In this document: positions 44,501-57,180 of the stretch, one piece after another
Numbering within the stretch: position 1 is the stretch's first letter
Layout: the number at the start of each line of letters is the position of its first letter
Origin: Asterella californica
Lineage: Eukaryota > Streptophyta > Marchantiopsida > Marchantiales > Aytoniaceae
Length of the DNA stretch: 64,000 nt
Direction: 5' to 3'
Assembly (NCBI GenBank): GCA_036924285.1
Contig: JAYKYS010000007.1
Span: 19,220,001-19,284,000 of the forward strand
Notes under the pieces: generated by a model
Database searches by the model: none
Seen by the model: only the letters and a program-made list of their open reading frames with translations
Told to the model about the DNA's origin: nothing
Made by a program: the position numbers and the translations under genes

Positions 44501-45206
44501 TAAACAGCCTACCACTTTTGATACCTCGAGCTATGACAGTGTCATTCGAATCTTCAATAAAGCATCCATCTTTATTGAAGCGCACTTGCAGACCCTGCTC
44601 TATCAACTGTCCTACAGATAGCAGGTTTCTAGTCAATGTAGATACATGTAAGACATTCCGTATACCAGTAAACGTTGAAGCAGGAATGTCAAGTGGAATG
44701 TTACCCTTGTGCTGGATCTTGTGCTTGGTGTCATCTCCTATCACCATAAACTGTGGAGTCTCCACAGGCTCGAGTGAACTAAACCACTCCCGATGGGGAG
44801 TCATGTGACTGGTGGCGCCGGAGTCGATCACCCAGTCCATCTGTGGCTCGAAAGCCGCATAACTCTGATGCGTAGTAATCAGCAACTGCTCCGGATAGAC
44901 ATGCTCAGTGACTGCATAGCCTTGCTGGTTGCTGTTACCTTGTTGGGGGTTGTTGTCGTGTTGTCTCTGATCGTTCTGCTTCTTGTAGCACTGATTCGCA
45001 TTGTGGTCTTGTTTCTTGCAGTAGTTGCAGGAACCAGGCGCTCTTCTTTGATTGTTGTTGGAACCACCAAACAGTTGCTGGTTCTGCTGGTTCTGCTGCG
45101 ATTGCTGTTGCTGTCCGCGACCTCGTCCACGTCCAGCACCTTTGCCACGACCCCTACCTCGTGATCCTCCAGAACCTGCAAAATAGACAGATTCTTGCTG
45201 ACCCGT
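41508..45206 (-). pseudogene. Element F Pol (zinc knuckle to RNase H)
   Basis: In order on the minus strand: Gly/Arg-rich RGRGRGKGAGRGRGRG and Gln-rich stretch, zinc knuckle CNYCKKQDHNANQC, protease WVIDSGATSHMTPHREWFSS (D-S-G), integrase with HKRIGHMNFQRL ... CAACQFGKQ, then VHTDVWTAFQ, LRSDGGSEFL and QQNGIAERKNRH. Reverse transcriptase: WVFKVKRNSDGTVCRYKVRL, MHQMDFKNAFLNGDLEEEVY and active site YVDDLIITG (42511-42530). RNase H: YTDADWAGSADRRSTSGYAF and HYHFIREKVLAGEIEL, then GDQVADIFTKTL. Damage: frame changes near 44468 and 42410, and a TGA (from Arg CGA) near 41850. Motifs are canonical for plant copia elements. Confidence 0.92.
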
Positions 45207-46687
45207 TGTCGTGATGTGAATCATTTGACATAGTAAATGATTCACTTATCACTGCTGTCGCGTTACTTAGCGCATGTTATTTCTACTCCGACACTTGATG
45301 TTTAGTAGTCTTAGAAGTTAGCTCTGTACTGTTCTTAGTCTTTTATGCTTATGGTTGACACCTTTTGCATATGGTGTTAACTCTGTCATATACTTTGGAT
45401 CCTAGTAGGTTGGTAGTATGACATTTATCTTGTTCAAGCATTCGTACGCTTGTGCAAGTAAATTCATACTTATCTATGATACTCAATGTACATGACTTAG
45501 ATTTACCATGTAGATAGGGGTTTGAGCTCATGGGTTGTACTTACTTGTCGCCCATGCACGCTTTCTAGCTGATTTAAGTTAGTTTTCGGGGCTGCGTGTC
45601 ATTTTAGGTAGTTTAAGTTTTACATTGACACTCTAGGGAGCTTGACGTGGTAGCCTATGGGTAAAACTAAGTTGCCACGTGGTTTAGGGTACTAAAGGAC
45701 AACCAAGTGGAGCTATGAACTCCCATTGGTCTGTTTTTGTCTTTTGTTAAACTCTTAATTTAGAAACAGAGCTCTAGAGTGGAGTTCGAGCAATTTGTGA
45801 GGGCACTTCGAAATCTGAGAGCACAGGGAGATAGAGCTCGTCGAGCCAAGCACTGTCAGCGAAAAGTTTGATCGATTTAGATCAATAAACAAGGAGTTAT
45901 GCTCAATTGAAGTTCGATTTGTGTCAGAATTGCAGCACTTCTGTTGAATTTGGGGTTTTGAGTGTCATTTGCAGCAGAATCGAGGAAATCGCTTCAAAAC
46001 TTCGTGGCTGTGTTCAATGTCAGCAGGGCTACGACTGTCTCCAAATTTTCATGTCAATTGAGTCAGTGAGTAATTCAGGGCGACCGCTGAAGTAGAGGGG
46101 GTCCGAAAAGCTCTCAATCTGGAGCAGCAACTTCAGAGAGCGAGATCTGGAGTTCTGTGTGGAATCAGGAGGCCCAACTTCACAGGAGTGTTCATCAAGC
46201 TGTGTACTGCAAATCCTGTAAGAATTTCCCAAAGTGATCGAGCCAATTCCTTGTTGTAGGTCGAAATAGCTGTCTGGGTACCAGAAAATGCCATAATTTC
46301 TCTACTCAGAAAGTTTCTGCTCACATCTTAGTGCTCTGAATTGATCTGAAGCTGAAATTTCGTATGTGTATCCAGTAGAACCTCGTTTACATGTAGGAGG
46401 AGTTCTGAAGTCTGAACCTTCACATATTTCTCAATCCTGAGTGTCAAAGTTCGTCATCTGATCTTATCATTGCTAGTTAAGCCTGAACTTTGCTTCCTGA
46501 ACTTATCAGAAGAGCCTGGAGACTTATATGAGTGTTTTCAGCATCACCTTGAGACCTGAAGCCTATCCTGTGAGTAAACCAGCCATAGTCTGAAGCTCAA
46601 CGCTTTCCTGAGTAGATTGAACAAAGCCTTCAAGCTCATATCACAGCCAGAAGATTCGCCCTTCCCAGGAAGACTCTCAACTCGACA
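45207..46687 (+). mobile_element. Solo LTR G (C-like family) inside copia
   Basis: 1481 bp, TGTCGTGATG... to ...CTCAACTCGACA, the terminal sequences of element C's LTR, with the body similar to B and C LTRs. It is flanked by a perfect 4-bp duplication CCGT (45203-45206, 46688-46691). Removing it and one CCGT joins the copia frame exactly as SIST-GQQESVYFAG. A solo LTR arises by recombination between two LTRs, so a full element once sat here. Confidence 0.93.
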
Positions 46688-47279
46688 CCGTCGAAATAGA
46701 ACTCCCCAGTAGGCGCACCTCCTCTCCTAACATCATAGGAACAAGCTCATCAAACCGCGGAAGAGGTTCTCTGGTCGAAATCGATGTTATGAACTGTTTG
46801 TACTCTGCAAGCAGTCCCTGCAATGTGATTCCGATCAAGACAGTGGGATCAATCTCGACTTTGACAGAAGATAACTGATCCGCGAGCTGCTTGACCCCGT
46901 TCACATAGTCGTTTATGCACATCGACCCCTTCTTCACGGTATTGAACTGCTGCAGCAATTGCAGCTTCCGCGCCTCTGTTCCGGATTGAAACAGATGCGC
47001 GAGTGCATCCCAAGCTTTCTTGAGCATATCACAATCTTGGATGTGGCCGATCATCGATGCTGAAACTGTCAGCGCCATGTAGTGAATAGCCTGATATGAG
47101 CGCTTCTTCCACTCCTTGAATTTCGGGTCAGAAATTGGCACTTCAGGCGCTTTCTCCTCCTCAGTGATAAGATCCCATAGATCTTGTCCCTGCAAGAAGG
47201 TCTTCATCCGGAACTTCCACACTTGGTAGTTGTTCTTGTCGAGTTTCTCTCCAGTGATCAAAGACACAGACTCCGCCAT
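46688..47279 (-). pseudogene. Element F gag, N-terminal part
   Basis: ATG at 47279: MAESVSLITGEKLDKNNYQV, then WKFRMKTFLQGQDLWDLITE, the classic start of copia Gag, and DALAHLFQSGTEARKLQLLQ, FDELVPMMLGEEVRLLGSSI. The frame is undamaged up to the solo LTR G, beyond which it continues at 45206. Gag packages the element's RNA. Confidence 0.92.
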
Positions 47280-47924
47280 AGCTGCAATGTCAAAATTGCT
47301 CTGTTCTGTACGCGGAAAAACCTCCCAGAAACTGCACGAAACTCGTCTCTCCCCACCGCGTGATCAAGAGTTGTCACAAGTCACACCGAGGCGACTCCAC
47401 GAACTCCTCCTGCAGTGACAACGAGAAAAGAACCTGTGTGTGAACTGTAGGTGTACAAAACACGACGGAAACGTCGAAAGAACACACCAAGAAAGGTAGA
47501 AATTAGACCAAACGAGGTCAGAATTGGGTGTGCGACCCCTCAAAATTTTCGAAATTTTTCAAATAGCCCTTATTCGGAACAGTATTAGTTTTAGACTCAA
47601 GTCCTAAAACTTTCGTTTTGGTCGAAAAAGATCCAATTGAAAAACTGCCGCTGGAAATCTCCAAATCGACTGAAACTTGGCCCAGTACTCAATTCGCACC
47701 TTCTGAACAAGACAGCCTTAATAAGGCTGGTCGACAGAAAACAGCGAGAAAAAATCGTCTAGGTCTCTGAAATCGCGTTCAAAGTTTCTGGTGACGAAAG
47801 AAACGGTTTCGCCTCACCCGAACGCATCAGCAGGATAGTGCTCGACATCAGACACGACTCCGGCTGCTCTCTCATGTACTCCAATCTCCATCTTGCTCAG
47901 CAGCAAAGGACACACACTCTCACC

Positions 47925-47937
47925 AGCTCTGATACCA
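47925..47937 (-). other. Element F primer binding site
   Basis: Minus strand TGGTATCAGAGCT directly behind the 5' LTR: the perfect complement of the initiator tRNA-Met 3' end, standard for plant copia elements. The 640 bp between it and the gag ATG holds no other gene. Confidence 0.93.
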
Positions 47938-48165
47938 TGTAGAAAGATCGATACTTCGAGGACACTCCAAGAAGAGAGAGAGCGAGTAGACAAGGAAGTA
48001 AAATAGGAATGAGATGAGAGAGGCTTTGCCTCTCTCTATATATATAGTGGAGGTGAGTACAAGGGAAACCCTAATGGTGGGTTAGCCCTCTAACTAACTC
48101 TAACAACCCTAACCACTCCGGCTAATGGTAGCCATCGATCTACTAGAGTTGGGACTATATCAACA
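47938..48165 (-). repeat. Element F 5' LTR
   Basis: 228 bp, TGTTG...CTACA on the minus strand, with a TATA box (minus strand, 48037-48047) and the GAGAGAGGC hairpin downstream of it. Confidence 0.93.
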
Positions 48166-48170
48166 GGACC

Positions 48171-49106
48171 TACCCCAAGACAACCCCAGACAAACGCTGA
48201 CCTAAGGGGGGCAAGTCTGGAAACGGACCAAGACATAAGTCTGAGAGGTGGAACTGAGACGTGGGTACGAGATGCAGACGGACCGTGGCTCGGATGCTGG
48301 TCCAACCACAGAGTTCAAGTCTGGGTCTGGACCACAGGTTCTTAGAAAAATGACTAAGTGTTGGAGCTCCAGCGACATTTTAGATCGTGGACGGAGCTCC
48401 ACGTAAGATCCTGAGACGAATGAGGTATCATTAGAAAGGTCTTGGCGAGAGCTTTCAAGTGATATCTAGCACTCCTCGATCTGACCTCCGAGCTGAGAAT
48501 TATGGCTGAATCAGGACTGGATTGTGATATAATTTTCAAGGACCAAAGAGGAGAGCGAGGCCGTCGATCCCCAGAAGTATATATGAGGAGCGCTCGATGC
48601 CTGGTGGACAAGACGAGTCATCCGACCCTAGGGTTTGAAGACGGACTTTGAGGGTATGAGGTGATGGCTGGGCCAGTTCCAAGGCATGTTTCGGTCCAGA
48701 CTTGGACGTCTGGACTTAGGAACGATGTAAGGGCTGGGGCAAGACGAGTCGGCGGATTAGACCACCGTTCGGGAGCCTAGACCCAGACAGACATCACGGG
48801 CGGTTGGGCCACTAAGTGTGTTAGAGACACTGTTTAGGACCTTGGACTTTATGAGATGTCCGCCCCAAGTCATCTTGTGACTTGCTTATGTTTTGAGACC
48901 GACCTAGACGGGTCTAGGTCGGGACTTAGGGATTGCTGAGCTTGATGATTAGGGAGACGGTCCGACTCTAGTCCGGACCAAACTGAGTAAGATAAGTGGT
49001 GCATGAACGCTAACTTGTGATTGTGGTTTGCAGGTTAGCGGTGTAAGTTTCGTGACCTACTGAGTAAGAGCTTCCGGTGGCGCAACAAGACGATAGATGC
49101 GCAAAA
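48171..49106 (+). repeat. Element E 3' LTR, second part
   Basis: Continues the chromovirus LTR after element F. The last 147 bp match the 5' LTR tail at 27073-27227 (CTAACTTGTGATTGTGGTTTG, ending GCGCAAAA). No gene. Confidence 0.8.
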
Positions 49107-50925
49107 CCTTAAGACACACCTCAAAAGATTACGAACAATCCTTTAGTTGGATGAGATCAACAACACTCTATTACGTTTGTACGAGAAAATATTATTTCTC
49201 TATCTTGCTTTTTCTATCAATCTTGTTTTATATTTTTGTACGTAACGTGTATGAGAATGAAATAAATGTATGTTCTAAATGCAAATAGATCACAGATGTA
49301 AGTTCAAGACATCTTAAATATATTCCCAATCAGAATTACTTACAGTTTTCCATAAAGTCCATTTGCATCTCTTGTTCACTTTCTGTCCATGATTGAGATG
49401 TTTAAAATTTCTCTGTTAAACCTCAAGTGTGAGTATATTTAGTGCAGAAGAGAGTTAGGCAAGGTCTCCTGTAGTTTCCAGATGTTTTCTTGGCTCTAAC
49501 CTGTCTACTTTCACGCAGCAGTTCGCTCCTTTGCACAGTGTGTCAAAATATTATAGATGTGATATGTGTAGAGTCTAGGTTCTTGATTTTTATCAATCAT
49601 AGGGTGCAAGGTTGTTTCCAAGTACTTCGAAGAGTGCACACACAAGGAGTGACGACAGCTTACATCATCTTCTAGGATCGGAGCGCTCATCATCAATTTA
49701 TTTCTTGAGGTGATGTCATATTACAAATTTTGAGCTTCCATCTCGATCAAATAGATAAACGTGTTTGCGAATTCACTGCGATTTGTTGCTATTTGTTCTT
49801 TGTTACAAATGTATGTTCTCGTCTTTCTTTCGTACTGCATGAAAATGCATAGATCTCAAGAATCCATTGTCGTGTTGTGGGTTGGCTAGGGTGTGAAACT
49901 AGCACATATTCTTATCGTACATGTTTTGATGTTGTGGAGGCACTGGGACCTTATCATATCAAAAGATAAGACTCCATGTGGACGATCCGTGTACTCTCCG
50001 CTGAGTGGAGATAAGGGTTAGTACTCTTGTCGTCATATGCGAAGTTGATGTATAAGAAGAGAAGTGCGCGGAGCTTTGGATATAGAGTGTAGAGTATCCA
50101 AGTCTAGTGTGAGTGTGATCAGTATCGTCGGATGAGGTAAGAGACAATACGAGTGGTAGGCATGAACGAAGAGCTCTTTCGTGCTCCTGATCTTTCACTT
50201 GTGCATCCATTCGTCATTAAGATCCATTGTCTGTCACGGGATCACTTTCAGATATTTATGGTGGCTCATTAGGGAGAGTCGTTTATGGCTGCGGTGATGG
50301 CTACTCCCGATCCTATCATTCTTTCCACTGTCACTTACGACGCTGTTAAGGATCTTACTGTCTACATCTTGCTCTGATGTGGTATGGATCCTCGATTGGA
50401 TCTGAACTTTCGAGCGAGAGTTCCGTTCAACACTTGGGTCGAAATATGTTGTTACAGTCGATCAAAGGTGACACATCGGGAGTTTATCGTGAGGAATTTT
50501 GGCGAGGATTATAACAACTAGATAATAGCTTCATCTATTCCTTTGTAGTTCCGTTTATTATCAACTGTTTTAGGGTCAGGATTCTGAATCTATATTGAAC
50601 GTAGTTTGTCCTTCGTGTCTACGTGCTTCTTGTAATTTGTTCATATAAGCTTTGAGGTCCAAATAGTACTCTTGGATAAAAATTCGTTCTTTGTGTGTTT
50701 GTCATGTGAGTGAAAACAAAAATCTTTTTGTCAATTTCTTTCTTATTGATCGAAAGTTTAATCAATCACTTTCCACCAAGTTTCTTTCACGTTTTTGAGG
50801 ATTATAGGTACTTCTCATGGTCTATTCACGGAGTGTTGGATATGGTTGGAAAGCTTAGGAGACGAGGATGCTCGCATACTCAATGGTTTCTTGATTTGAA
50901 GCAAGAATGACAGCGTTTCGATCAA
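49107..50925. other. No gene recognised
   Basis: Mostly AT-rich. A stretch at 50287-50515 reads MAAVMATPDPIILSTVTYDA and, after one stop, DPRLDLNFRARVPFNTWVEI. This could be a gag-like start, but I recognise no family. Confidence 0.45.
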
Positions 50926-52230
50926 TTGAAGCCGAGGGGGTCAAATTCGTGACTAATTTTGATTCCGATAGGTCTTTCTCATTTTTTGGGAGTTTTGTGA
51001 GGTTGTTGGAGATGAATTGACTGTTTCTGGAAAGCTCTTGAGATGGGCTTGCTGATGGGCTCTGAGATCAATCGATTCCAAACCAGAGTGAAAAAGTTAT
51101 GGTCGGCTGAAGTTAGGTGCCTCAAATCAGAGATTATGAGAGTAAGCGACTGTAACTAGGAGATATTGAGAGCGCCATGGAGAGTTTGGGGTCGAATTTT
51201 GCTATGAAACCTTCCAAGATCTGAGAAGGTACAGTCAGCTACATACTTATGAAATTTCAGACCATTTATTGGGTATAAAGATGTCTCTGTTTTGTGCACA
51301 AGGGTCTGCATATCGTCCTATGTCATTCACAGTTAGAGTTTGGAACATTTCGAGAGATTTATTGAGGATCTGGTGGTGAAATTTTACAGAGTGGTAGTGA
51401 TGGTGGCACTTTAGCTTCCTGAGAATTTGGAGCTATTTTGGTCGAGTGGTTTGTGAGGAATCAGACAGTAAAGTTCTGTCGAAAGAGTATCATGAGCTCA
51501 TGAATGTTATGAAGATAGCGAACTTTGATAAGACATAACTGCTAACTCAAAGATGATCTCTCTGCATGTTATACCTTAATAGAGAGATTATTCTACAGGT
51601 TACCTATTGGTCTTGGTTTCATCTCGTTTTGAGTTGTGGTTGAGGAGTGACAGTGAGGTAAAGTTGAGAGGTTCTTGTTGCAAAAAGTGCAAGATTCAAA
51701 ACTCTTTGAAGAACAGGTCAACCTGGAGGTTTTGCTAGTGCTTCAATGCACTTGATCATGAGTATGAAGAGTTGTTGACAGTATTACTTGTGTTTGGATC
51801 CTCTCCATATTCGCATGCCTGTTTGTACGCCCAGTTGGTTTGATTGGATTTGTGTGCGGGCGTTGCGCTTAGGTTTCTTTTCTATTAGGAGTGCTGGTAT
51901 TTCTCTTGTGGTGAGGCTGGAGTGATGACCAGCAGACCCAATAGTACTTGCGGTGATGGCAGGAACAGGTTGCCCGTGCTTGTTGTCTCCGTTCTATCCC
52001 TAGTCGAGTAAGAGAGAGATTTGCCGAGAGGACGAGAGGATATCATAGCGAGATAAGTTCAGAGTGTACTTGGAGGTCGGAGAGAGGTTTGGGTGGTCGC
52101 TGGTTCTGAGTCACGGAGTGCGACACGTACTCTCCGTAGCTAGATACTCGGTGTACTCCCAGATAAGAAAGCACGTCACACGATACCGTGAGAAGCTGCA
52201 AATGGACTTCGTCAACCAAAGCGGTGTAAA
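50926..52230 (+). mobile_element. Possible LTR relic of the A-D group
   Basis: GCCGAGGGGGTC (50931-50942) resembles the GAGGGGGTC string that lies inside B, C and G LTRs. AAAAAGTTATGGTCGGCTGAAG (near 51090) resembles the GGAGTTATGCCCAATTGAAG string of those LTRs. No terminal repeats or coding sequence were found, so this is only a suggestion. Confidence 0.3.
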
Positions 52231-55200
52231 CTAGAGATCAGCGATGTTCCGCGTGAGTTGCCACGAAAAAATCCTTGCATCCGCTGTTAGAACCAAACCT
52301 TCACAATGGACTATAAGAGGTGTCTGGAGGTTATCTCAAATGGGACAAAAGGTGAAAGTCAGTGATATCTCTGGACGGTTTTGGACATTCTCAGTTGTAG
52401 CTTTGACGTTCTGTCAGTAGGAGAAACATGAAGGAACGGAGTTGTCTTTCGACACAACCAATGATCTTATAATGTGAGCCGCATAGGTTTGGTTGAGTTC
52501 CCTCCAGCAAAGAAACGATTTGCTGTGTACAGAGCGCTTGTATTTCTATTTGATTATTATTATCATATTCTATTGATTACTGTTATCATACCTCCAGTCT
52601 TGGAGGCTACGGTGAAAGCTCAATGGTCGAATCCGAAAAATCAATACGTAAGATTCCAGCAATAGACATAAAGGAGACTAGATCCATCATGGAGTTCTTG
52701 CCAATCTTTTTCTCTTGCAGACAAGATGTGATACGTTACTCATGAAATAAAGTTCATGCTCTTTGTTTACAACTCCAGTTGTTAAACTGATAAGCACTCC
52801 TTCATCTTTAGTAAGCGATCTATATCAGTCAGCAGTCGAAGTGCACACATGGAATGGATTCTAGAATCCAAAGGTTGCAGTTTTTGTGTGTTGCGTTGTT
52901 TGCTTGCAATGGTAAAACATTGTCCCATTGGAGCCCGGTGCATCAGAAGACTTCAACTCTTGTCTCAATCGATTCCTTTCTCTATCCTCAAAATGCTTAG
53001 AATCTGCCTTTTGATGGAGATGAGATCGTAGTCTCATTGTTATCTCCGCTCTGCAAGCGTAATAATACCTTTGGATATCAAACACCTTAGCAACATCTTG
53101 ATGTCAGAATGTCACCGACAGCTAATCAGAATTTACCTAATGGAGTCACTACAAATACTCATGTGTTGTAGGATCGTCAGTTGGTTACAGCATGTTGCCA
53201 CGACTGGCTTAGTGAAGCTGAAAGACAAGAGGTCTGATGTTGAGAGTTTCAACAGATAATGTCTAAAACCCAAGTAGCCTTAGAACAGCCATAACTATTT
53301 GGTGCTCCGGAATCTGAACTCATAGTCACAGACATATGTATTATCTGTAACACTTAGGGTCTCTCTCCACTACAATGCATACAACCTCGATTGGAGACAA
53401 CTAAAGGCTGAAGCTAAGAAAGATTAATACTGACAGGGGTAAAACAATTCAAAACTTCAACTTACCAGCTTCTTAGCTCCGAAGCACTGGTGTCAACCTG
53501 TCTATGTTGTACCATGAGACAACAGCTCATCCAGTCATGCCGATAGCTGCTCGTTACTTTCATAAGTTGGTTCGTTGCTCTGATACTCTATCTCAAACGG
53601 CACGATAGTGTATTACAGTAGCATTATATTTGTGGCTCCTCACCTTCTTCACTTCACGGCAAATTTTTTCATTCCAATCAAGTGTAGTAACAGCCAACCG
53701 AACACAATTGGACTTCTCATAATGAATTCTCTTCCTAGTATAATTATTTATAACAGAGTAAAATATTTTTGACATAAAATTCTCTCTAGTTCTTATATAA
53801 AACTTCACTTTTTAAGGCGTGATTTACTTCACCCAGAAGTTTTGTATAGCATGATGAAATTCACTACTTGTAATAGGTTACAAGGATATACAGTACCATA
53901 GGTTAGTAGTCAAATGTGAATGAGTACGATGAGCATATAAACATGTTTAAATGGATGCATGCTTTACCTTCTACAAAATATCATTTCTTTTCAGCATCCC
54001 AACTATCCTCTGTGTATTGACGATTGTTTGACATCAATCTACACATCCAATGATTGCCTACCCAATGGTTTGTTATGTTGACTATATCCACAGAGAGTAG
54101 CCAAGATCCTACATCATTTCTACATACAAAATTAACATCAATATCAGTAGATGAAAAACATGTCACAAAGCATTATGCACACGTGTGAAAATCATGTTAT
54201 CTTCTAGCTATTGCTTACTATAAGAATATATCCATGATTTAAGCTTGTAAGTCAGATTAACTCAAGATAGCACAAAAGACAAGTTCATTGTGTCACTTCC
54301 GACGAGTTAGTCAACTATAACTGAGCAGCCACTCTAGTATAGAGATCTGATTTTGATCCAGATATTGTTTGTCCTCTACATCAAAATCATTCCTTCAAGT
54401 CGTGCATGTTGAGCAATGATATATCATGCACGATCTTTGCACAGTCAATGTCGAATCTGCTGCAACCTTACGATGATCTTACATCTTTTCTTTGAACTTA
54501 CTCATGATACACTTATATTTATCCCTGAGATCTTTTTGTGAGATAATCCCATAGTTCGTTATAATAGCATCGACATCAACATTGTCGTCATGGATCACCT
54601 CTGCAATCTTCATACATGTACCCAACAAAACCTCGATGGTAGTTGTCGTGATGCACCAAGAGTTGTCCACTTCTGCACGTGTTAAAGCTATCATCGTTGA
54701 TGTTTATGAAGGGGACCGTATCATGATATCCTCATCTCTCAAACAAACATACCATATGTTAACAGTTGAACAACCAGTTCGTGCATTTTTTTAGTGATAG
54801 CCAGTTTGTGCAATTTTTGTCCGTTTGGTCTCACCATATGAAATACAAGTCTGCAACTCAAATTTGATACAACGTTCTCCAATGTAACAAAGTTTTTTCT
54901 CAAGAACGTATGAAAGACATCACGAATAGTTCTACCAAGTGGTCCTCGCTTTCTTCTTGGGGTGCAATGCTGTGAAATGATTCCACATGCATAAATAGGA
55001 AAAAGTACCTTGAAAACCAAGATAAATGCGCTTGTACTAATGGACCCAAGTTTTTTGAGAGAAAATGTCCTTCAAACCTCAAAGACTCAACACGCATGAG
55101 AGATTGAGGCTACACAAAAAAACAGAAACTTTAACTGATAAACTCATAGTGCACCTCAGCCCTAAGGCATTCTTCAGTTTGTGATATCTATAAAGTAGAT

Positions 55201-56249
55201 CCTCAGAAATTTGAATGTTGTGGACAACGTCCGGTTTCGTTGCTTGTGGTAGGTGATGCTATTTGAGGGATACTTCGATACGAGATCAACTCCACTGTCA
55301 AAAAATAAATGCACAATCACTTAATCACGAGCTTACTAAAGCCTGAACACAATCACCAACGTTTCACTATAAATCCTTGCACACGACAAAGATCGGAACA
55401 ATATCTCAATCGATCACAACTGTGAAAGATTTGTGATGTAAACTACGAGCAAGAGCGAAGTGAACAATTATTCTAACAATGCAACCTGGTCAATAGCACA
55501 TCATGGAGACTTATATACTATGATTATTCCATTTGCACATGTAAGGTTCTTAGACAATCATAAAATATCAATAGTTATCACGATGCGAGATGACGATGAT
55601 ACAAAACTATGAGAAAACATCGATGTAATGAACATGACAATGTGTTAGTCAGTCATATTGATACATTAGATCAAAATGGTAGGGTCACACGTAGCAAAAT
55701 ATTATAAAAGCCATAGAGCATTCTGGACTACCGGTAATATACAAAATAAATCACAGTTTTCCAATGCTATTCCATACAAGAACAAGATGTAGAAAAATAG
55801 GACGCTTGGAGAAATGCATTGAAGGGAATACTGACACGTGTTGTAAAAAATTAAAACTTGCAGGCAGGATGTACCTTGATTGCTTCCCATCATCAAAAGT
55901 TTATGCGAATCTCAGATATGATCTAAACTCATAACAATCCAACGATTGAAAGTAGTCTGTCTATTATCACCGACTAGGTCTGAAGTACCTGTATAGACAA
56001 TCAATAGTTAGGTTTCTTCCTCCTTGTCCTCCTTGATATGCAGAACACTACTTGTCGGTAAGTACTTGCTGAGATATCATCGAGCACGTATCACGTTGTA
56101 GGTCTACCTAGGTTACTCTGTCGTCCGAATCTCTTAATAATCCTTGGGCCGCGAGTGTATGTAATCTTTGAACTACGTGAGAACGTCTGAAGTATTTTTA
56201 TTAGATTTGAATATAAAGTTTAGTTTAAATTTAATAATATAGAAGGTAT
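52231..56249. other. AT-rich stretch without recognised genes
   Basis: Many short ORFs, none with a known motif. A reverse stretch at 54479-54694 reads GIISQKDLRDKYKCIMSKFK, faintly like the Myb/SANT-type domains of Harbinger transposon proteins, too weak to call. Confidence 0.45.
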
Positions 56250-56265
56250 ATATATATAATCTATC

Positions 56266-56295
56266 TAACTAATCTTAAATATTTAAGATTAGTTA
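56266..56295. repeat. Perfect 30-bp palindrome
   Basis: TAACTAATCTTAAAT followed immediately by its reverse complement, in a very AT-rich setting (56190-56370). It could extrude a cruciform, or be the centre of a decayed fold-back element. Confidence 0.9.
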
Positions 56296-56749
56296 AATAT
56301 ATAAATAATGTTTTGTTAAAAATAACTATAAATATCCAAAATATATATTCACAATTAAGAAAAATAAAGTATGACAAGTCCGGATCCAAGACTAATAATA
56401 CTTGGATTACAGACCGTCGGTAGCTCTTGTACTAATACTCTAGATTTAATGTAAGTTCAATCTATGCCCATGAGCAAAACCCTACAGCCATGTCATAAAA
56501 ACTCAAAGTAATACCCAACCACGTGTATCAACCTTATTAGGGGGGAATTTAGGTGAACAATACAGTTACCGTGCGAGAAAAATGACCATTTCTTACAACT
56601 GATTGCGGGTTGTAGTGCGAGACTATAGCTATAGTGGGTTCGCATAGTGTCATATTGCGAGGAGATATTATAGTAGCGACGAGTAGTCCTGAGTATCACC
56701 ACTGTGTTACCTCCGCAATGATGCATCCAACATCACATACCTCCGTAGC

Positions 56750-57180
56750 GTGTCCTCGTTACCACCGCTGAGTTTCAATTCGCATCTGTTGAATTCGACA
56801 CTATGAGTTCCAATGTGGTTTCGAATTGGAATGTTGTGGAAGAATGTGTGCTGAGTTATCACCGTCGAGTTCTATAGCATGCATGCTGAGTTCCAGATTG
56901 CATCCCGCTTGAGTTCCAGAGAACATCTTGTTCATTAGTTTTGCATGTTGAGTTCCAACATGCGTCTCGCTTGAGTTTCAGAAACCATATCGTGTAGTTC
57001 CAGAGCAAGTGTTAAGAAGTGATTTGAAATCTCTGAGCATGGAGTCCGACCCACAGTGTAGTGTAAGTTCTTGGAGACGTTGAGCAAGTGTTATTGAATT
57101 CCAGTTCATGTTCTTCTGAGTTTCAATTTGTAGTTCAGATGTTGGGACGTGGAGCAAGTGTTAAGGCATTTCATTGTGTA
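56750..57180. repeat. Degenerate minisatellite-like region
   Basis: TGAGTT[CT][CA]A-type strings recur roughly every 30-60 bp (for example CTGAGTTCCAGATTGCATC, CTTGAGTTCCAGAGAAC, GTTGAGTTCCAACATGC). GAGCAAGTGTTA occurs three times (near 57002, 57083, 57151). The period is irregular. Confidence 0.65.

Larger units (their letters stand above)
41337..48165 (-). mobile_element. Element F: Ty1/copia retrotransposon, reverse
   Basis: 6.8 kb including the inserted solo LTR G. LTRs of 228-229 bp lie at 47938-48165 (5') and 41337-41565 (3') and differ at about seven places. The primer site is typical of copia (initiator tRNA-Met). Flanks GGGCC (41332-41336) and GGACC (48166-48170) form a 5-bp target duplication with one mismatch, inside the 3' LTR of element E. 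One Gag-Pol frame was originally present, now broken by G and a few point changes. Confidence 0.93.
27073..49106 (+). mobile_element. Element E: old chromovirus, heavily interrupted
   Basis: Ty3/gypsy chromovirus assembled from fragments in order: 5' LTR tail (27073-27227), primer site (27229-27241), gag (27388-28440), protease (28464-28710), integrase (30008-30617 and 39521-40240), chromodomain (about 40279-40430) and 3' LTR (about 40648-41336 and 48171-49106). Insertions between them are a reverse A-type LTR, element C and element F. Reverse transcriptase and RNase H are missing. Many stops and frame changes mark it as the oldest layer of the nest. Confidence 0.82.

Noticed and set aside
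50287..50515. Gag gene start (MAAVMATPDP...)
   Set aside because: No zinc knuckle or capsid motif, an internal stop, and nothing recognisable follows.
54479..55097. Harbinger-type transposon Myb/SANT gene on the reverse strand
   Set aside because: Resemblance is limited to one short stretch without the tryptophan pattern, and frames are short and broken.
56750..57180. CRISPR-like or satellite array
   Set aside because: The spacing is irregular and repeats are degenerate. CRISPR arrays are not expected in a plant nuclear genome. It was listed as minisatellite-like only.
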